Of a stretch of DNA of 64,000 bases, positions 45,631-59,258 are shown in pieces. The notes beneath the pieces are model-generated. The model made no database searches. It was not told the origin of the DNA and saw only the letters and a list, made by a program, of their open reading frames with translations. The position numbers were made by a program, and so were the translations under genes. Every line of letters begins with the position of its first letter. Within the stretch, counting starts at the first letter, position 1. The DNA comes from Neospora caninum Liverpool (Eukaryota; Apicomplexa; Conoidasida; Eucoccidiorida; Sarcocystidae): NCBI RefSeq assembly GCF_000208865.1, contig NC_018390.1:5350270-5414269 (forward strand), written 5' to 3'.

Positions 45631-46757
45631 CACCCGCTGCCAGGGCCAACAGATGGGGTATCGTACTTTTTCTGTTCAACAAATCTCTTTTGGATTTATC
45701 TATTTGCGGTTGACCGGCGTGCTGGATGTTCCACGGGCGTATGCTGGTCATTCGGCAAACTTTCTGACGTTTTGTATATATCGTATATACATATATCTGC
45801 GTGCATTTCACCTCCGTTTGCTGGTACAAATTAGAGAGGCGGGCATGCGAAGGAAAAGGTTCTTAAAGTTTTTTTATTGAACGGCAGTTTCAGGCGAAAA
45901 GGCTTGCGCCTCCCCAACTGACGTGGTCCACTCTTTCTCTGCCGTCAGGGACGTGTGTGTGAAGCGTCGACCGTTTGGCGGAGGTCTACATAGGTTTGTT
46001 GTAGGATTTAGGATTTTGCATTTCCCGGCGATACGAGTACCGATGAATACCAGGTTTTCCCTCTCACAGTATATGCGTGTAGGTAGAGATGTATATATTG
46101 GCGACCATGAGTAGTGTTGAAGATAAGCACTGTCTCTTCGTCAGCCTTTCAGCGCAGATAGCATGGAATATAAGCCACTTTGCGTCGTCCTTCATGTGCG
46201 CCCCCCCCCCCCCCCGCGCCCCCATTTATCCCAGAACCTAAAAGCGAGCATTGAAATTAGCGAAGCCGCAGTGCATTGAATCTTTCACGTGGAAATGAGG
46301 GAGCAACGAGCGGAACGGGAGAGACTGACACGGTGGGGAGGCTGTCAATGTCCTTCAAAATTCAGTATCCTGTATTTTGGCGAAAACGATTAAAATACGT
46401 TGTCGCACTGTTGAGACAAATGCCATAAATTCTGTTGACAAGGAAAGAGTCTTCCTTGGGAAGTCGCACCCCTCGTGTCTAGGAGCAGCAACAGCACGAC
46501 GTGATTTCCGTGTGTGCATGCACAGGTAAGCATATATGGGCATCCACGCATGCAGATACATGCATGCGTTTACAGGGATGACTCCGTTTTGACGAGCGCG
46601 TGGCAATACTGTAATTGTGAGAGAGAGCCTCTGCGCGGTGCGCGGCATCTTCCAAGGAAAAAACACTCCATCTGGGGCCCAGAGATCTTGTGTCGGATTC
46701 TACGCTTCAAGCATCAACGCGGGAGTCCTTTAAACCGGACGGAAAACCTTTTCGCCC
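45631..46757. other. Intergenic region between convergent genes, with poly-C run
   Basis: It holds the 3' ends of the nucleoporin (+) and the large - strand gene. A C run of about 16 bases lies at 46200-46216. GCATGCA-type motifs occur at about 46545-46567. No gene is visible. Confidence 0.5.
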
Positions 46758-49700
46758 TTAACTTGTTTCCTGCGTCGCCAGCTCCCCCTCACAAGCCATG
46801 TCGAATTGCCAGCTGAGCTTTGCAGCTGTGTACACGCCGACTTCGGCAGGTGAAATAGTCCAGTTCAACCGGTCGAACACGATTCCTGTAGGTTCCAAAG
46901 GAAATCGATTCGAGAGAACGAAATGAGAAAGCAAGGAGCTTGTCACACACCACGGCCACTTGAATAGACTCCGAAATCGCTAGCGGTTACCCAGAACTCC
47001 TCGCGCAAACACGCCAGACGACAACCGTGACTAGGGGAACACGCGTGGCAGCCCTCGCCTGCTCGTCCACAGGCTCGTAGCGAAGACATGCAGCACACCA
47101 CGCGTTCGCTTCGCCCCTTGCTGCGGAGACAGGGAGGCCTGGCCTGTCGTCCCAGCGGAATCGGACCTGTGCCCTCAGTGTGTATAGCCTTTTAGCCGCA
47201 ACGCAGACACCGAAACAGTAATCTGCACAGGCTGTATTTCCTTTGGCGACGGCTGGTGCCCTATATGAGGTCGGACCGCGAAGGTCTCCAACGCCACACA
47301 GCGGCCGTCTGACACACAGAACTGTGCCGAGGACAGAGAGGGGCGACGCGGGTTTTCGCGTGACGAACCGCCTGGTCTTACCATTGTAGAGAAGTTCGAT
47401 TGGCCGAACCAGATCCGCGCTGCTGGTTGCTCGCCGGTTGACGGAGTTGCCGAACTTGTATCCGTCCGGAGGTAGCGGGTGGCGACAAATGTCTACAGCG
47501 ACAAAGCTGGCCGCGTACTCTTCTTGAATCAGGAACAGGAGCTCCTCTAAGTTCTGCAGAGCGCCTACATGGCCTGCAAGGTACTGAGTCGCCTCTGGAA
47601 AAAGGAAGGAGATGAAGACAGGATCTTGCGCCAGAGCGCGCATGCGCACGTCCTGCATGACTCCAACAAAGACGCGACGAGTCTCGGAAAAGGGAAGAGC
47701 CGCCAGACGCTCCTGCAAGCTCTTGTCTTTCTCCGGAGGATCGGGGTTCCAGCCGATCACTACTGTATGCAACGGCTGCGCAGTCCTCTCATGGAGCGCG
47801 TACGTCGCCGGATGCGTCGCGGTCACTTCCAACTCGTAGTTCATCGCCGACAGATAATGGGTGAGAAGAATGACCCAGTTCATTCGAGCCGCTTTGCCGT
47901 TGCATGGCACCGTCTACGGAAAGACAACAGCCCGCAGAGAGGGTACTACGCCGTAAAGCGCCGGGCGTCGGGCTCCACCCTCTCGCCGCCTGAGTGTCTA
48001 CGATCTTGTCTCCAATGCAGACGGTCGTCCGTCTTTGAAGTTCACACACATAGGTTTGCGGCTCGGAGTCCCTCGTAGGACCGGAATGCCCTGAGCCTAC
48101 TGAGGACTCTCTATCGCGCGGCTATCGCTCCGTGCGTGTACGCGCGTCCGTGCATGCAGTCGCTATGGCGACACAGGGATTCGATGAGTAGTCGGTTCTG
48201 CTTGACTCACGGTGGCGTGGCTGATGAGTGTTCGCAACTGGTCGAAGACGTCCCAGGCGCCGCTGTCGGAAGGGATGCTGTTCACAGATAATAAAGGCCC
48301 AAAGGTCGTGTGCACGACTTCCATCGCAAGTGTCTTCCAGTCTCTCTAGCTTTCTCCGCCCACACTCGCCTTCTGCCTGGCGCCGAAGAGCTCACCTGTC
48401 ATCCGTGAATTCTGGGACAGACAGAGCCGCTTCGGTATCCCACGAGACAGCCCTTTTGTCAGCGGTCCAGGAGTAAAGATAGCAGAAGACGCCCCGACTA
48501 TTCTGGCAGAGCGTTCCTGTCTTCTGGTTCAAAATTTTCCTGGCGACAAACCTCTTGAAGCCGTTTATCGCTTCCTCGCTCAAAGTGCCCTCGTCCACCA
48601 CGACGTGGACGTGAATTCGAATCTGCGAATCGGCGCTTTCCGCGCGCGTCAGCTGTTCTTTGGCAGCTGTCGAAATGTGGGCCGACAAAGGGTTCCGGTG
48701 CGCCGGAGCGTCTCGGCGGATAGAAGGTGGACGGGGGACGCCCGCCTGCTCGGCCGTCGGAAAATTGTAATACACAGACGCAGCGGCTAAGGTGGGAGAC
48801 GAAGGAAGCAAATTCGGCTGCTTCAGAAGGTCGAGGCTGTGCGGAGGGTCGAGTTGATTCAAGTCCGTCAACAACACCCCGAGATCTTCAGCTGGACACG
48901 TGGTCAGGGCGCAGTTGCGGTTTTCTCGCTTCGCGGAACTTCTGGCCATCGCTTGTCGCAAGGGCGCTCTCTGCGTGGTTCGCTGCGCGCCTTGATTCGG
49001 TCTAGGCAAAAGCGTCGAAAACAAGGACAGCGACGCCCACTGGCCAGCGGTAAAACCACGAAGCGACACATGCTCAAAGCAGTGTTTTCTCAACCCCCGC
49101 GAGTTCGAGTTTCGCAGTAAAGAGCCTCGGTGGCGGTACGAGCCAGAGGAGGTGTGCTCTCGGTAAGCCTCGCACGCTTTCTCGCGGAGCGCTCTTTTCA
49201 GCAGAGATGGAGGACGGCGGCGCACGGGAAACTGTCGGGGCACATTCAAGATGTCAGTCGGAACCCTAAAGGGCTGCTGGTCGACGAAGCCTCGGCGTGG
49301 GCTGGTCGCCTTAGCCCCCCTTTGGCGGCCGCAGGGAAGGCTCGCCCCACAAGGAACTGTCACCGCACTTTTGCCTGTGCGAAGTTTAGACTGCATCTGT
49401 TCATCGGTGGAGCGCGTACCTGGTGACGCGTACGGAGCTGAGGTACTCCTTTTTCGGCCAGTCGTCTTCTTCGGGCACGCGCGCCTCGAGCGGTTCAATT
49501 TGTTGCGGCAGCGGCCGGAGAGGCTGAGAAGGGCTGTAGCAGTTGAACAACTGAAATGCAAACTTCAGCTGTGACGTGTACCCTGTGAACGGGTGTTTGA
49601 TTCTTCGGACGGACAATCGGTTGATGCAGGGCTCTTGCTGCACGACCCGTCGGAGGCGATCGGAAAGCAGGGTAGTTTCGTACAGCGTCTTTTTCTCGGA

Positions 49701-52248
49701 GTCAGACACGCGCAGTTTGAACCACGCGATGTCAGCCGGATTCTGCTGAGGCACCACGCCCGCGACGTACCATCCGACGGGGAACCGGCGCTCCCCGTTC
49801 TGCATGGATACGTCAATCTGGTAGATTTCTTCGGTGCGAGACGGGCATGAAACTTGCACGATCAGAGGGACGTCAGGCCCTCTGAGAATGGCCGTGCACG
49901 TGCTCGCGTCTTTCCTGTTCATCACCGTCCCATCCACCGCGTCGAGGGGGTTCGACATAACACTTATGACGATGCGAATCCTCGACAGGGGCAAGTTGGC
50001 TCCAAAGTACAGCCGGATGAGCGCCATCTCAAGCCCGTTCGTCTTATCCCACGACTGAAACTCAGGACCGACGACCCCGCCGATCATCCGCCGGTTGTAG
50101 ACAGGCGCTGGAAAGCTGAACGTGGACAGGAGCGCCTTGTTTTTCTTGTCTTTCACCAGAAGCCCCCACCCGTGTTTCGCCAGGTACTCCTCCGTCCCAG
50201 ACGGCTGACTCCACACCGGGCTGAGCTGTCCAAAGGTCGCCATCGCAGGCACTGTCAGGTAGAAGGAGAGCGGCGCCTGGCGCCTCAGTCGAATGTCGGG
50301 AATCTTCACTGAAGTCCGACTGCCCGCCGCAGTGGAAACAAGTTCTGGCGGCGGAATCACGAGAAATTCACGGAGAAACGGGTCATAGCGATCCGCGGCT
50401 GCCGCGCCTTCTCCGCTGAACAGCTCGTGCGGGAAGGTGAACTCGACCGTCGCTCCAGTTGAGAAGGTGTTGACGCCAAAGGTCAGGTTCAGGAAAAACG
50501 GATAGCTGTCTGACGGCGAACCTCGAACGATGGTGGGAAGCAACCCCAGCGGCAGCGTGTAGAAAAAGGATTGGTGACTAATTTTCGGCTTCGACTCGCG
50601 CAACCGCTTATCGATGAAGGGGCGAAACGTCCACCCAATGCACTCATCCACATCGTACAAATCTTGAATGATTTTCTGGTACCTGCGGGGAAAGGCAACA
50701 TGCCGGCCGCGGCCAACGTGAACCCGACCGCACACGTTCTGTGGACACGACGTGAACTGTCCCGTTATACTCTATAGATCGCGTGGCTTGTGGAACTCTG
50801 AGAAAATAACCTAACAGCACAGTCAAATTTGCCACGAGGCAGAACTCCTGCGAAGGCGGCATCCGGCGGCACCAGGCATCGCTGTCAACCGGAAAAAATA
50901 TGAATGACGGGGCCTCCGTGGACGGCCCATGTTGCGACATCCTTCTACTGGTATGAGACAAAACGGATTTACAAGGCACCGACCTCTGTATCAAAAAGGT
51001 TCATCCGAAAACAAGGTCTAGCTGGCAAGGCGTCGAGTCGGTGGATGGGAGTTTGTGGCTTCGCGTCATGCTGGGCTCCCGCATAGCCGAGGACGGTTGC
51101 TTTCGACTCACGTGTCGTCGAGCGTCGCCTGGTCCTCTTTCTCCTTCAGTGTCTTTGGATAGCCTGAGGCAATCTGTATGTACCACAGGGGCACCGAATT
51201 CGTCAGGTTCGTGCTTGGCGGGTACAGGCCGGAGAACTTGAGCGTAAACGGGGAAGGCTGCGGACAGCGGCGCAAACCACACGTACGGCGGGCTCGGAGA
51301 CACGCGTTTTCAGTTTCCCCTTTGAGACTGCGTAGCATGCATGCTGCTTTCCCAGGCGCTTCTGGGAAGGAAGGAGGTACAGGGTTTTCTACTCAGAAGA
51401 GGCTGACCAGCACGAAGAGAAAACGCCTGAGGGCGCCGCCTCATATATATACATATATATAATATATATATATAATATATATATATAATATATATATATA
51501 TATATGGCGCGCCTGGCACACGAGACCCCGTCCCGAAAACGGTGCAGTGTCTATCGCTTGGAGTTCATGCCCACCGGAATGTCTCGCGTAATTCCACTCA
51601 GAACGAGCTTTCTCGCCGGGCGCTCGTTCTCGCGGAGAGTCTCGTACGCCAGTTCGCAGTAACTGAAGTACCCGCTGCTGTCCACCGTCTCACAGGCCTG
51701 GAAGAGATCCCAGCAGTCCCGGACTGCGTTGGAAACCAACCAAAGAGGTTTTCCCTCGAACGGTTGCACCCAGTCCGTCTCACTCGAAGAACAGGCTGGG
51801 CCAGGCAGGGTCAAATGCAGCTGCGGCTGCGCCTCCGCTGCGCTCCGCACACGCCGAGCAAAACAGAGAAGGTCCAAGTCCTCGCCGGAAACGCTATGGA
51901 TAATATTGCCATGTCCCGGAGTCACCAGTGAGCGTGGTGGCGTCGTTCGCAGGAGCGCTCAAACTAAGGATCGGAGCCGTAGCGCGCCAGTGGATACACA
52001 CAGACAGCCGTGTCCAGTAAGAACGGGACTTGTCCCGCGGACACACGGAATCGCCCTTCTTGTCTCCCAACAAGCCGACTGAGCCCATGGTCATGGCTCG
52101 GCGGAGAACCCCCGTGAAACTTGCGTGGTGGACCTGCTTAACTAAAGCGCACCTGTGTGGAGCTGATGCCTTTCAGTCTATTCCATGTATAAACCATATG
52201 CATATACACACATACATACATACATACATACATACATACATACATACA

Positions 52249-52282
<34 letters not shown>

Positions 52283-52328
52283 CATACATACATACATACA
52301 TACATACATACATACATACATACATACA

Positions 52329-52359
<31 letters not shown>

Positions 52360-55300
52360 TTGCTTATGTATATATATATATATATATATACATACATACT
52401 GGATTGATTTCTGCCGAGACCATTGTTCGGGAGGGAGCATGTCAACAAAACAGGGTTTTAGTGTCCCTGCCTGGTTGCTTCGGAAAAAAAGCAGGAGCAG
52501 TTTGGAGGTCAGCACTGGCGACTGTTTGCTTAACCGTGGACCGCTGTGTTCAGCTTGCGAGTGGAAAGAGTTCGCTGGCGGTGTATGTTGACACTTTGAG
52601 GGGCCAGCTTCTTCTCGTTTACGTATTCGGACTAGCCACCGTGTGATGTGTTTAGGACCGCGCTGTCTGTGGAACGCTCCACCTACCGGTAACCCTCTGT
52701 CGTGACGGCGCAACACGGGCCGTAAACGTGTAGTTGGCTCCGCCCAGTCCCGAGCCGCCTTCGAGGCGAATGTCACTAACGACGAGAGGATTCCTCAGTG
52801 GAGGAAGGAACTTTCTGAACAGCTGTGAAGGACAAAAGGAGCCGAAAGCAGGAGCTGGAAGCGGATGTAGGTCGAGTTGCGATTTTGACACAACTCTTTG
52901 AAAAAACTTTGGCGATGCTTCCCCCAGAAGATACAGTGCAGCGCAGCAAAAGGAGTTGACACTGGCCGCCGATGTCACCTAGGTGAGGATTTACCGGCTC
53001 TTCAACTCTTCACAGACCACAGAGGTAAAACTCAGACAAAATTAACCCTGCGTTGCTTGCGCTGGTAATGAAGCGCCACACAGGTCAACAACACGGATCA
53101 CTAGCGGGTAGGGCGATCCCGTAACATCGCTGCGTTGTGCTCAGCAGTCCCGTCTGTACGTGTGGTGTTCAGGCAGAAGAATGGGTGTGACAGGGCCTTG
53201 AGAAGAACGAGCATGGCTCGGCAATTTGGCGTGCGTCAGCTGGACAGGTGTACCGTGCCGGCGCCAACATGAACCCAAACTTGATGGCGGACGGGACCAG
53301 TTCGGTGAAGAACTGGACGGATAAATCCGCCTCTACCCGACATTCGATCACGAATGCGCACCGTACTTGATTCGTCTTCTTCTTGATGGCTTCTCCTATG
53401 TTGTACTCCATCTGGTACACGTCCTCGTATCCATCATAGAGTTTCAGCTGAGATGTTTCCATTGGACGCTCCAGCAGCTGCAACCTCCTGCGTCACGGGA
53501 GTGTGCACACTCAAGAACGGGACGAGGTACGAGATGGACGCGTATGCGGCTAGGTATTTAAGGCCCGTGTCTGGATCTGAACACCGCGATGCGCACCGCC
53601 TACCTAAAATTCCGTCTATCCTAGCGGTAGGTGGATAACGCCCATGGACCTCTAAGCAACGCTGTCATGCGGAATCTAGCAAGGCCTTAGCAAGCTGTTC
53701 ATTTCTGGAGCGGAACAATGACTTGCGCAAAATTATGACGCGTGCAAACGCTTTTCGCGACTAACAGGAAATTCGGTGGGACGATCCATCGTCTCGCCTG
53801 TATGTTGTGTTTGCATGTCCCACCACTGTGTGCGCTACACCCACAGTGCATGGCTTACCATTCTTCCTGCATGGACGTTGGAGCACTCGGAACGTCGACG
53901 TACACCACCAATTGGATCTCTTTCGGCGGAATCCACATAAGTGTCTTACCCTCTGCGCGGGTTGTACTTGGTGAATCTGAAAAACAGCCGAAGGCATCGT
54001 CGCAGTTGAAAATGTCTGGTCGCACCACTGGGACCTCTACGATGGTCCTCCGGTTCGAAACTGTTCTCGGAGCCTGCTCGTGCCTACCAGCCCCACGTGT
54101 CTGGGGTCGAGAAACCGTAGAAGTCTCTTTTACCGCGTCAAGCGCAACGGCCGCCCCCGCTCGCCAAACGCATCCTTACTTCCTTTTCTCGCTCCGTTGC
54201 AGCTGAACAGTGCGCAGAATTCCGCCCCGCAGGCCGTGTCGGGGGGACATTCTGCAGAGAAGGGGGGGAGGAGTTCGGGAGGCAGTTCGAGGTCCCGGTC
54301 AAAGACCTCGACGCCCTCGTCATCTGCGACAAAGGCAGCGGAAAAAGGCTTTGCCACGCTCACGGATTCAGCACGTTTGGATTCCAAAATTCCGTCCGTC
54401 GACACGCCGTTCTTCTGGAAGATTTGCCGCACGATGTCTTCCGTATCAGGCGGTAGGGGCTCACAAGCACCCAAGCGTCGTTCCGGATGCGGATGCAGGG
54501 GGAGGTGCGAGCGCTTCACGTGATGAGTCCCGGGAGGGTGTCTGACTACTTTAGGCGGCGCTGCAAGGCTCTCTGGGAAGGAAGACCAAAGAGGATGCCT
54601 GGACGCCGAAGCGCGGTCCCCCGGAGACGAAGCCGGCTGCAAGGGAACAGTCTGGACGGAAGACGCGGCAGATGGAGATATCGCAGGATGTCCGTCCGCT
54701 CGGGCTTCTTCGATTTGCCCCTCAAGTCTGCGACGCCTTCTGAGAGGATCCGTGCCTTCGATGTCTGAATCTGACGGCCAGTACGAGGACTCAGTTCGCG
54801 GTAGCTCCAGTTTGATATGCCTGACCTCTGGAGGCACATTGGGTTGCACGTATATACGGATTCTGTGGAATGCACGTTTTTCAGCAGACGCGCGCTTCTT
54901 GAAAAGGTCGATGTCTGCCCGAACATAGCTCTCTGTGTCTTCCTCCTCGTATACCGTAGTTTATACACTTCACTCGAAAAATGTGCGAAAAATACACGGG
55001 CTCAGCTCTCGTGTTTGGTGGACGACACTCACAAGGAGAGACTACAGAAAAAGCAGAGGCAGGATGTGACGGAACCGCCATTTTCTGGGGTTTTCACGTA
55101 GCGTAGGAGTCCGTCTTTGGAGCTGCTACAAGGCCCCGACAGTTAGCTAAGGACTCTTTGGTTGTTTGAAAATGGTCTCTCGTTCCGCGAAACTTCGACG
55201 CATGCTCCGCAAACCCCTACCCGGTCGCAGGACGGACCTCTGCTCTCGCTGGAACTTCCAGGACTTACTAAAGCCACTGCTGATGAGTGCTCTGAGTCTG

Positions 55301-55782
55301 AATCGCGACCCCATGTAGCCTCTTCGAAGAGGGATGAAGCTCATAACAAGCCGATGATTCTTGGCGCCCCAATAATGAGTCGTGTCCTGAACACGCGCAA
55401 CACCGTACCCGACATGCCTTGACCATCCTGGACATACCCGATGGCTGTGAGTGTGCTTCCTTCCGAGTTATCCTCGGCAGCCAACTTCTGACAGTGCGTA
55501 GGCTTCTCGCCGCTCGGCTGATGCTTGAGGGGCGTGCATCACCACCGGGTCCGAAAAGCAGTCGTAGGACATTTGCGAGTCTTATCTGGGTGTAACCCTG
55601 GTCACTCGCATCATCCAGCTGATGCATTCGGTTGGTCCGAAGACAAACGCCTGTGGCCTCACCTCAGCGTCCGTGAAGAACTTGTTTTCGGCAGACGGAA
55701 CTTCGTCCTGAGCCGTATATATCACTGGAGGGTAATCGTAACTCGAGGCACAAACAAGTCTAGCCGCGCACAGAAATACCAT
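46758..55782 (-). CDS. Large multi-exon gene, unrecognised probably secreted beta-rich protein
   Basis: I do not recognise it. Exons, in transcription order and mostly approximate: 55782-55663, about 54960-54133, 54060-53859, 53513-53254, 52814-52687, 51850-51575, 51257-51112, 50947-50729, 50682-49420, 48900-48396, 47880-47382 and 46885-46758 (TAA). Phases agree at most junctions I could check, including the last. The first exon reads MVFLCAARLVCASSYDYPP.., a signal-peptide-like start, though the frame is open further upstream. The body is rich in alternating beta-strand patterns, for example KEIQLVVYVDVP, ANYTFTARVAP, GATVEFTFPHELF, YELEVTATHP, with scattered cysteines and N-glycosylation sequons (NLTN, NYTF, NWTI). 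No transmembrane segment is visible near the C terminus. One proposed intron (50728-50683) is only 46 bases, so that junction is doubtful. It may be two genes or extend upstream. Lumenal or secreted location is inference. Confidence 0.55.
51444..51505. repeat. (TA)n microsatellite in intron
   Basis: TATA runs broken by AATATA units, within a proposed intron of the large - strand gene. Confidence 0.9.
52205..52391. repeat. (ACAT)n tetranucleotide tract followed by (TA)n
   Basis: From about 52205 to 52360 the sequence is almost pure ACAT repeat (roughly 38 units, with one TATA interruption near 52277). A short (TA)n run follows at 52369-52391. It is the only long tetranucleotide array in the window and lies in a proposed intron of the large - strand gene. 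It is a likely length polymorphism. Confidence 0.95.
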
Positions 55783-58700
55783 CGTCAAGAATCTGTATCC
55801 CCATGTCCCTTTCCGGTTGCGTTGCAAGTCTCCTGAAACCGGCTGTTCGAGAGAAACGCTGCGTCGTGCTCGGGATAACCCTTTCCGGCTCTGCTGCCCA
55901 GTCGGCTCTTCAGATCGGCGAAGGGTTGCTGAGCGCCCCAGCCCACTCAGGCGTGGCTTCGCGTACCAGGTTCTCTTCCCCCCCGTTTTGCCTTCGGAAC
56001 AGGACGGAGCCTCGTCGCTCTCTTCCGTCCCGCTGGAATGTCCAGTTGCCACCAACTCCACTCTGGTTTCTCTCGAGCAAGGAGGCCTCTCTCCTGGATC
56101 TTCGTTGTGCGACGTGCGGCAGCTGCAGATGGGCTCCCGCCACGGCGAAGGGCATCCACATCGAACTACACCGCGATGCCGTACGACAAAAGGTAAAACG
56201 AAACGCTGATTCTCCCTGGCAGACGCTGGCGAGAGCCGGCGCACGCGGGGCGGACTATGCACAGAAGAACCTAACAACAACAGCTCGCAAACCCCGGCGG
56301 CTATTTTGGTTTTGCAACAGCACTCCTGGTGCCACTGTGTTGCAGGGAGAGAGTTAGATCGCTGGAAACACAGGCGACGTCTCCCTCGCCGTGAGACCGA
56401 CTGCGAACTGGGGAATCCCGCCATGAAGGCTGCTGAGGACCTCAGTGGCCTCGACGGAATTTGTCGCTGTTTCTTGGCACCAGCAAGACTCATGCGATAC
56501 CCGTTCAATAGCCTACACCGGTGAGACTGGTCAGGGCGGCGACTCTGGAAGCTTTCACCGCTGGATAAGAGCTTTTCTAAGAAAGCGAAGAAGCCCTGTA
56601 CGTACGGAACCGAAACCCGCTCGGCTCCCAATCAATAATTACACGCGGAAGTCGGGCGTTCTGTGATATCGGTGCTTCAGAAAGTCAGCCCACTCTTTTT
56701 GATAGGCCTCTATCTTCAGATTCGGCCTCCGCGCATATTGCAAGACCACCGCCGCTGGGTGCACACGTTTATATATACCTGTTTCTCTCCTCAGGGGGTG
56801 CGATTTTAAAAAAGGAACTCTTCCGCTGTATGGTGTGTGGCAGACGGGTTTTCAAATCAAGAGGCCGCTTAGAGGTGAATAGGGCAGGCGCCAGTTGCGA
56901 TGGGTAGCGAGATGGTAGATCGTTGCGGTCAGCAACAGGATATCGAAAAAGCGGCACATTTTTCCAAGTCAGAACTGGAGGTGGACTCCCATTTTCCCGG
57001 GAGTAAGGGAGTAAGTGCATTTAGGAAGGAACGCACTGATACAGTTCCCCAATATTTTGTAGGCCTCCGTCTAGATCGCGAAAGAGCCGACGCAGGCAAC
57101 TCTCCCGTCGCCATCGATGGAACAGCGCCTGTTGGTGTGTCTCTATTGGCAAAGGGGTAAGAGAGGATCTGAAGGTCCTCCTCGCTTTACATCCTTAGCT
57201 GTACTGGTTCGACATGAGCAAAAGCCGGAACTACGGTGAGCATCCGAAAAGTAAAAAATCGAAGCCGAAAGAGTTTCTTGTTTGCACCTCTCTCGGGCTC
57301 AGACGTGCGCCATTTGTCGCCCAGTGTCGCAAAGAAATGCGCCTCTTTTCTTGTCATTCCGTCTGCAACTCGTCCTCAAATACCAGCCGATTTACCATCC
57401 TTTCCACTTGAGAAACGTGTGCCGTTTCACTTTCTCTAGTTTAGGGGGAAAATGTCTGAGATGCCTTGCCCTCAAACTTCACCTTGTCTGGGTGAGGCCC
57501 CGCTCAGTCCTCATTGCCGCGCCTCGCTGCATGCGGTGTATCGCTTCCTCGGTAAATGAGGGGGGGGGAGAGGACGATCAGAAGCCTTCTGTCCAACCGC
57601 TCTTTTGCTCTACGTCTTCAGGAACCCACCAGAAACTGAATCACTTCTGGGCTGTCAGGAATGAGTTGCCGCCACTTACTACTATGGATAGTGGGTTGTG
57701 CGCTCGCTTCGCCAAGCACACCACACTTTGTAGTCCACTGCAAAAGTCTTACGCTCTCACTTTCACACGCTTACACAGGTTACCGAAAAAGCCACATCGG
57801 GGAAATTCGATGGCGACATCCAAACACGTTTTCACTCACCAGAAAAGACGACCTCAACTGAGTACACGTCCATGGGGGTGGTTCTATTCATCGATGCGTC
57901 ATGGCTTCTGTATCACGGGGTTTTGCGCATACTTACGTTGCCGTGATGTTAGAGGTGCGGAAAGCATAGCACGCCAGCGCCAAAACATACTCCCGCACAG
58001 TCCGGGGCAACCGATTTGCATCTTCATCACTCACGGGGCGTCCAAAGCCCTGCTGTGTAAGCATCAAACTCGAAGACTGAGTGTGTACCAGTGTTCGTGC
58101 AAAGGATCGCCAGTCCGTTTGCTGCCATTTCGGCCTGCCACGACCTCTCTGCGCATGCACAAAAATATTCAAGAGTTGTTGCTCCAGGAGCTGAGTCGGC
58201 AGGCAAGTGTTCACTATCAAGCGACGCGTTCAGTCCCGTCTTCCTCTCCGCTGCGTGTCGTCGCATACACGTAGCCTCCTACGGCACCCGATGAGGATCC
58301 GCTGAAACAGTCGCGGGTTGAGATTCGCTACACATTGAATGTGGCCACAGTATGCCAAATGAGGGATGTTTTTTTCGGATAACGTGAATTTAAGAAGTTG
58401 CGCGGGCAGTTTTCTTTGGGTACACCGTAGGGAGTGTTGCATGAACGCGTGCCGCGTGGCTTCATGTCGAAAACAGAGCGTCTTTAAGGTTTGAATGGAC
58501 CCTGTACTTGGGCGTGCCAGGAAACGCATGCAACAGCCTGTATCGACGCGATGTGCTCCTGGACGTTTAAGCGCAGCGATCCCAGACAGCAGGGCATCAA
58601 ATTTTTTGTGTCGAATCAACTGTGGTTAGGCTATCAAGGCAGGTCCCAGAAAAACCAATCCAGCTTTTTTCCTGCTCTGTGGCAGAACCGCAGACCGTTC

Positions 58701-59258
58701 CGAAGCACGCAGTCACGTCCTCACCCCGCGTTCCGGTTCTCTTTTTCCCTTTGCTTCTTTTCTTTCCTTCGTCCCTCTCTTCGTCCGCGCGTCCCTCCCT
58801 CCCCCTCTGCCATCTCTCTTCTTAAATCCCGTTTTTCCAACTCCGTGAATTTCAGCTCTCTCCTGCCCATTTGCTTCCCATGTTTCGTAGGGTCTTAAAC
58901 CTCGGTACGTATGTCCTGTTTGAAAAAAGGCGAAACGCCTTGCCTTCTCTCTGTCACTCCGGGAGCACGAGAAGGTCGGTGATGTCCATCCACGCGTCCG
59001 TTCCTAGCAAACCTGGAACAAGACAGAAAAGACAAAAACGAAATCCGCTCCTTCGATGGGTTTTTCGACACATCCGCGCATTCCAGACCCAGACAAACAC
59101 GAGATTGGTGAGCACAGTACCCCCCCCCTCTAGACCCTCTTCGGCTCAGTGCAAAAACAGAACTTGCTCGTGGTTCTGTTCTCTCTTCCTGTCTGTCAGT
59201 TGGTTGCCAAAGACACTCCCTGCATTGTGAGTTCAAACACACCAGCAGTGGTGCACTC
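55783..59258. other. Region upstream of large - strand gene; no firm gene
   Basis: Apart from the doubtful exon near 58 kb I see no supported gene. An Arg/Ser-rich frame continues on the - strand from 55782 up to 56631 and could be an N-terminal extension of the neighbouring gene or 5' UTR. The interval 58735-58860 is strongly pyrimidine-rich. Confidence 0.4.
57937..58100 (-). CDS. Possible isolated exon, unrecognised
   Basis: On the - strand, an open stretch ending at a strong GTAAGT donor at 57936 reads QGFGRPVSDEDANRLP and then a hydrophobic helix (VREYVLALACYAF). Its composition is more protein-like than its surroundings. I could not place partner exons with confidence: a second in-phase stretch at 57907-57840 would require a 29-base intron, too short. 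It may belong to the 5' part of the large - strand gene, to a separate gene, or be chance. Confidence 0.25.

Noticed and set aside
57840..57937. Phase-perfect join of two - strand stretches (57937 donor to 57907 acceptor)
   Set aside because: The implied intron is only 29 bases, too short to trust; treated as coincidence.
57282..58274. 330-codon open frame on + strand
   Set aside because: Compositionally arbitrary, no motif; a - strand stretch in the same region is slightly more protein-like.
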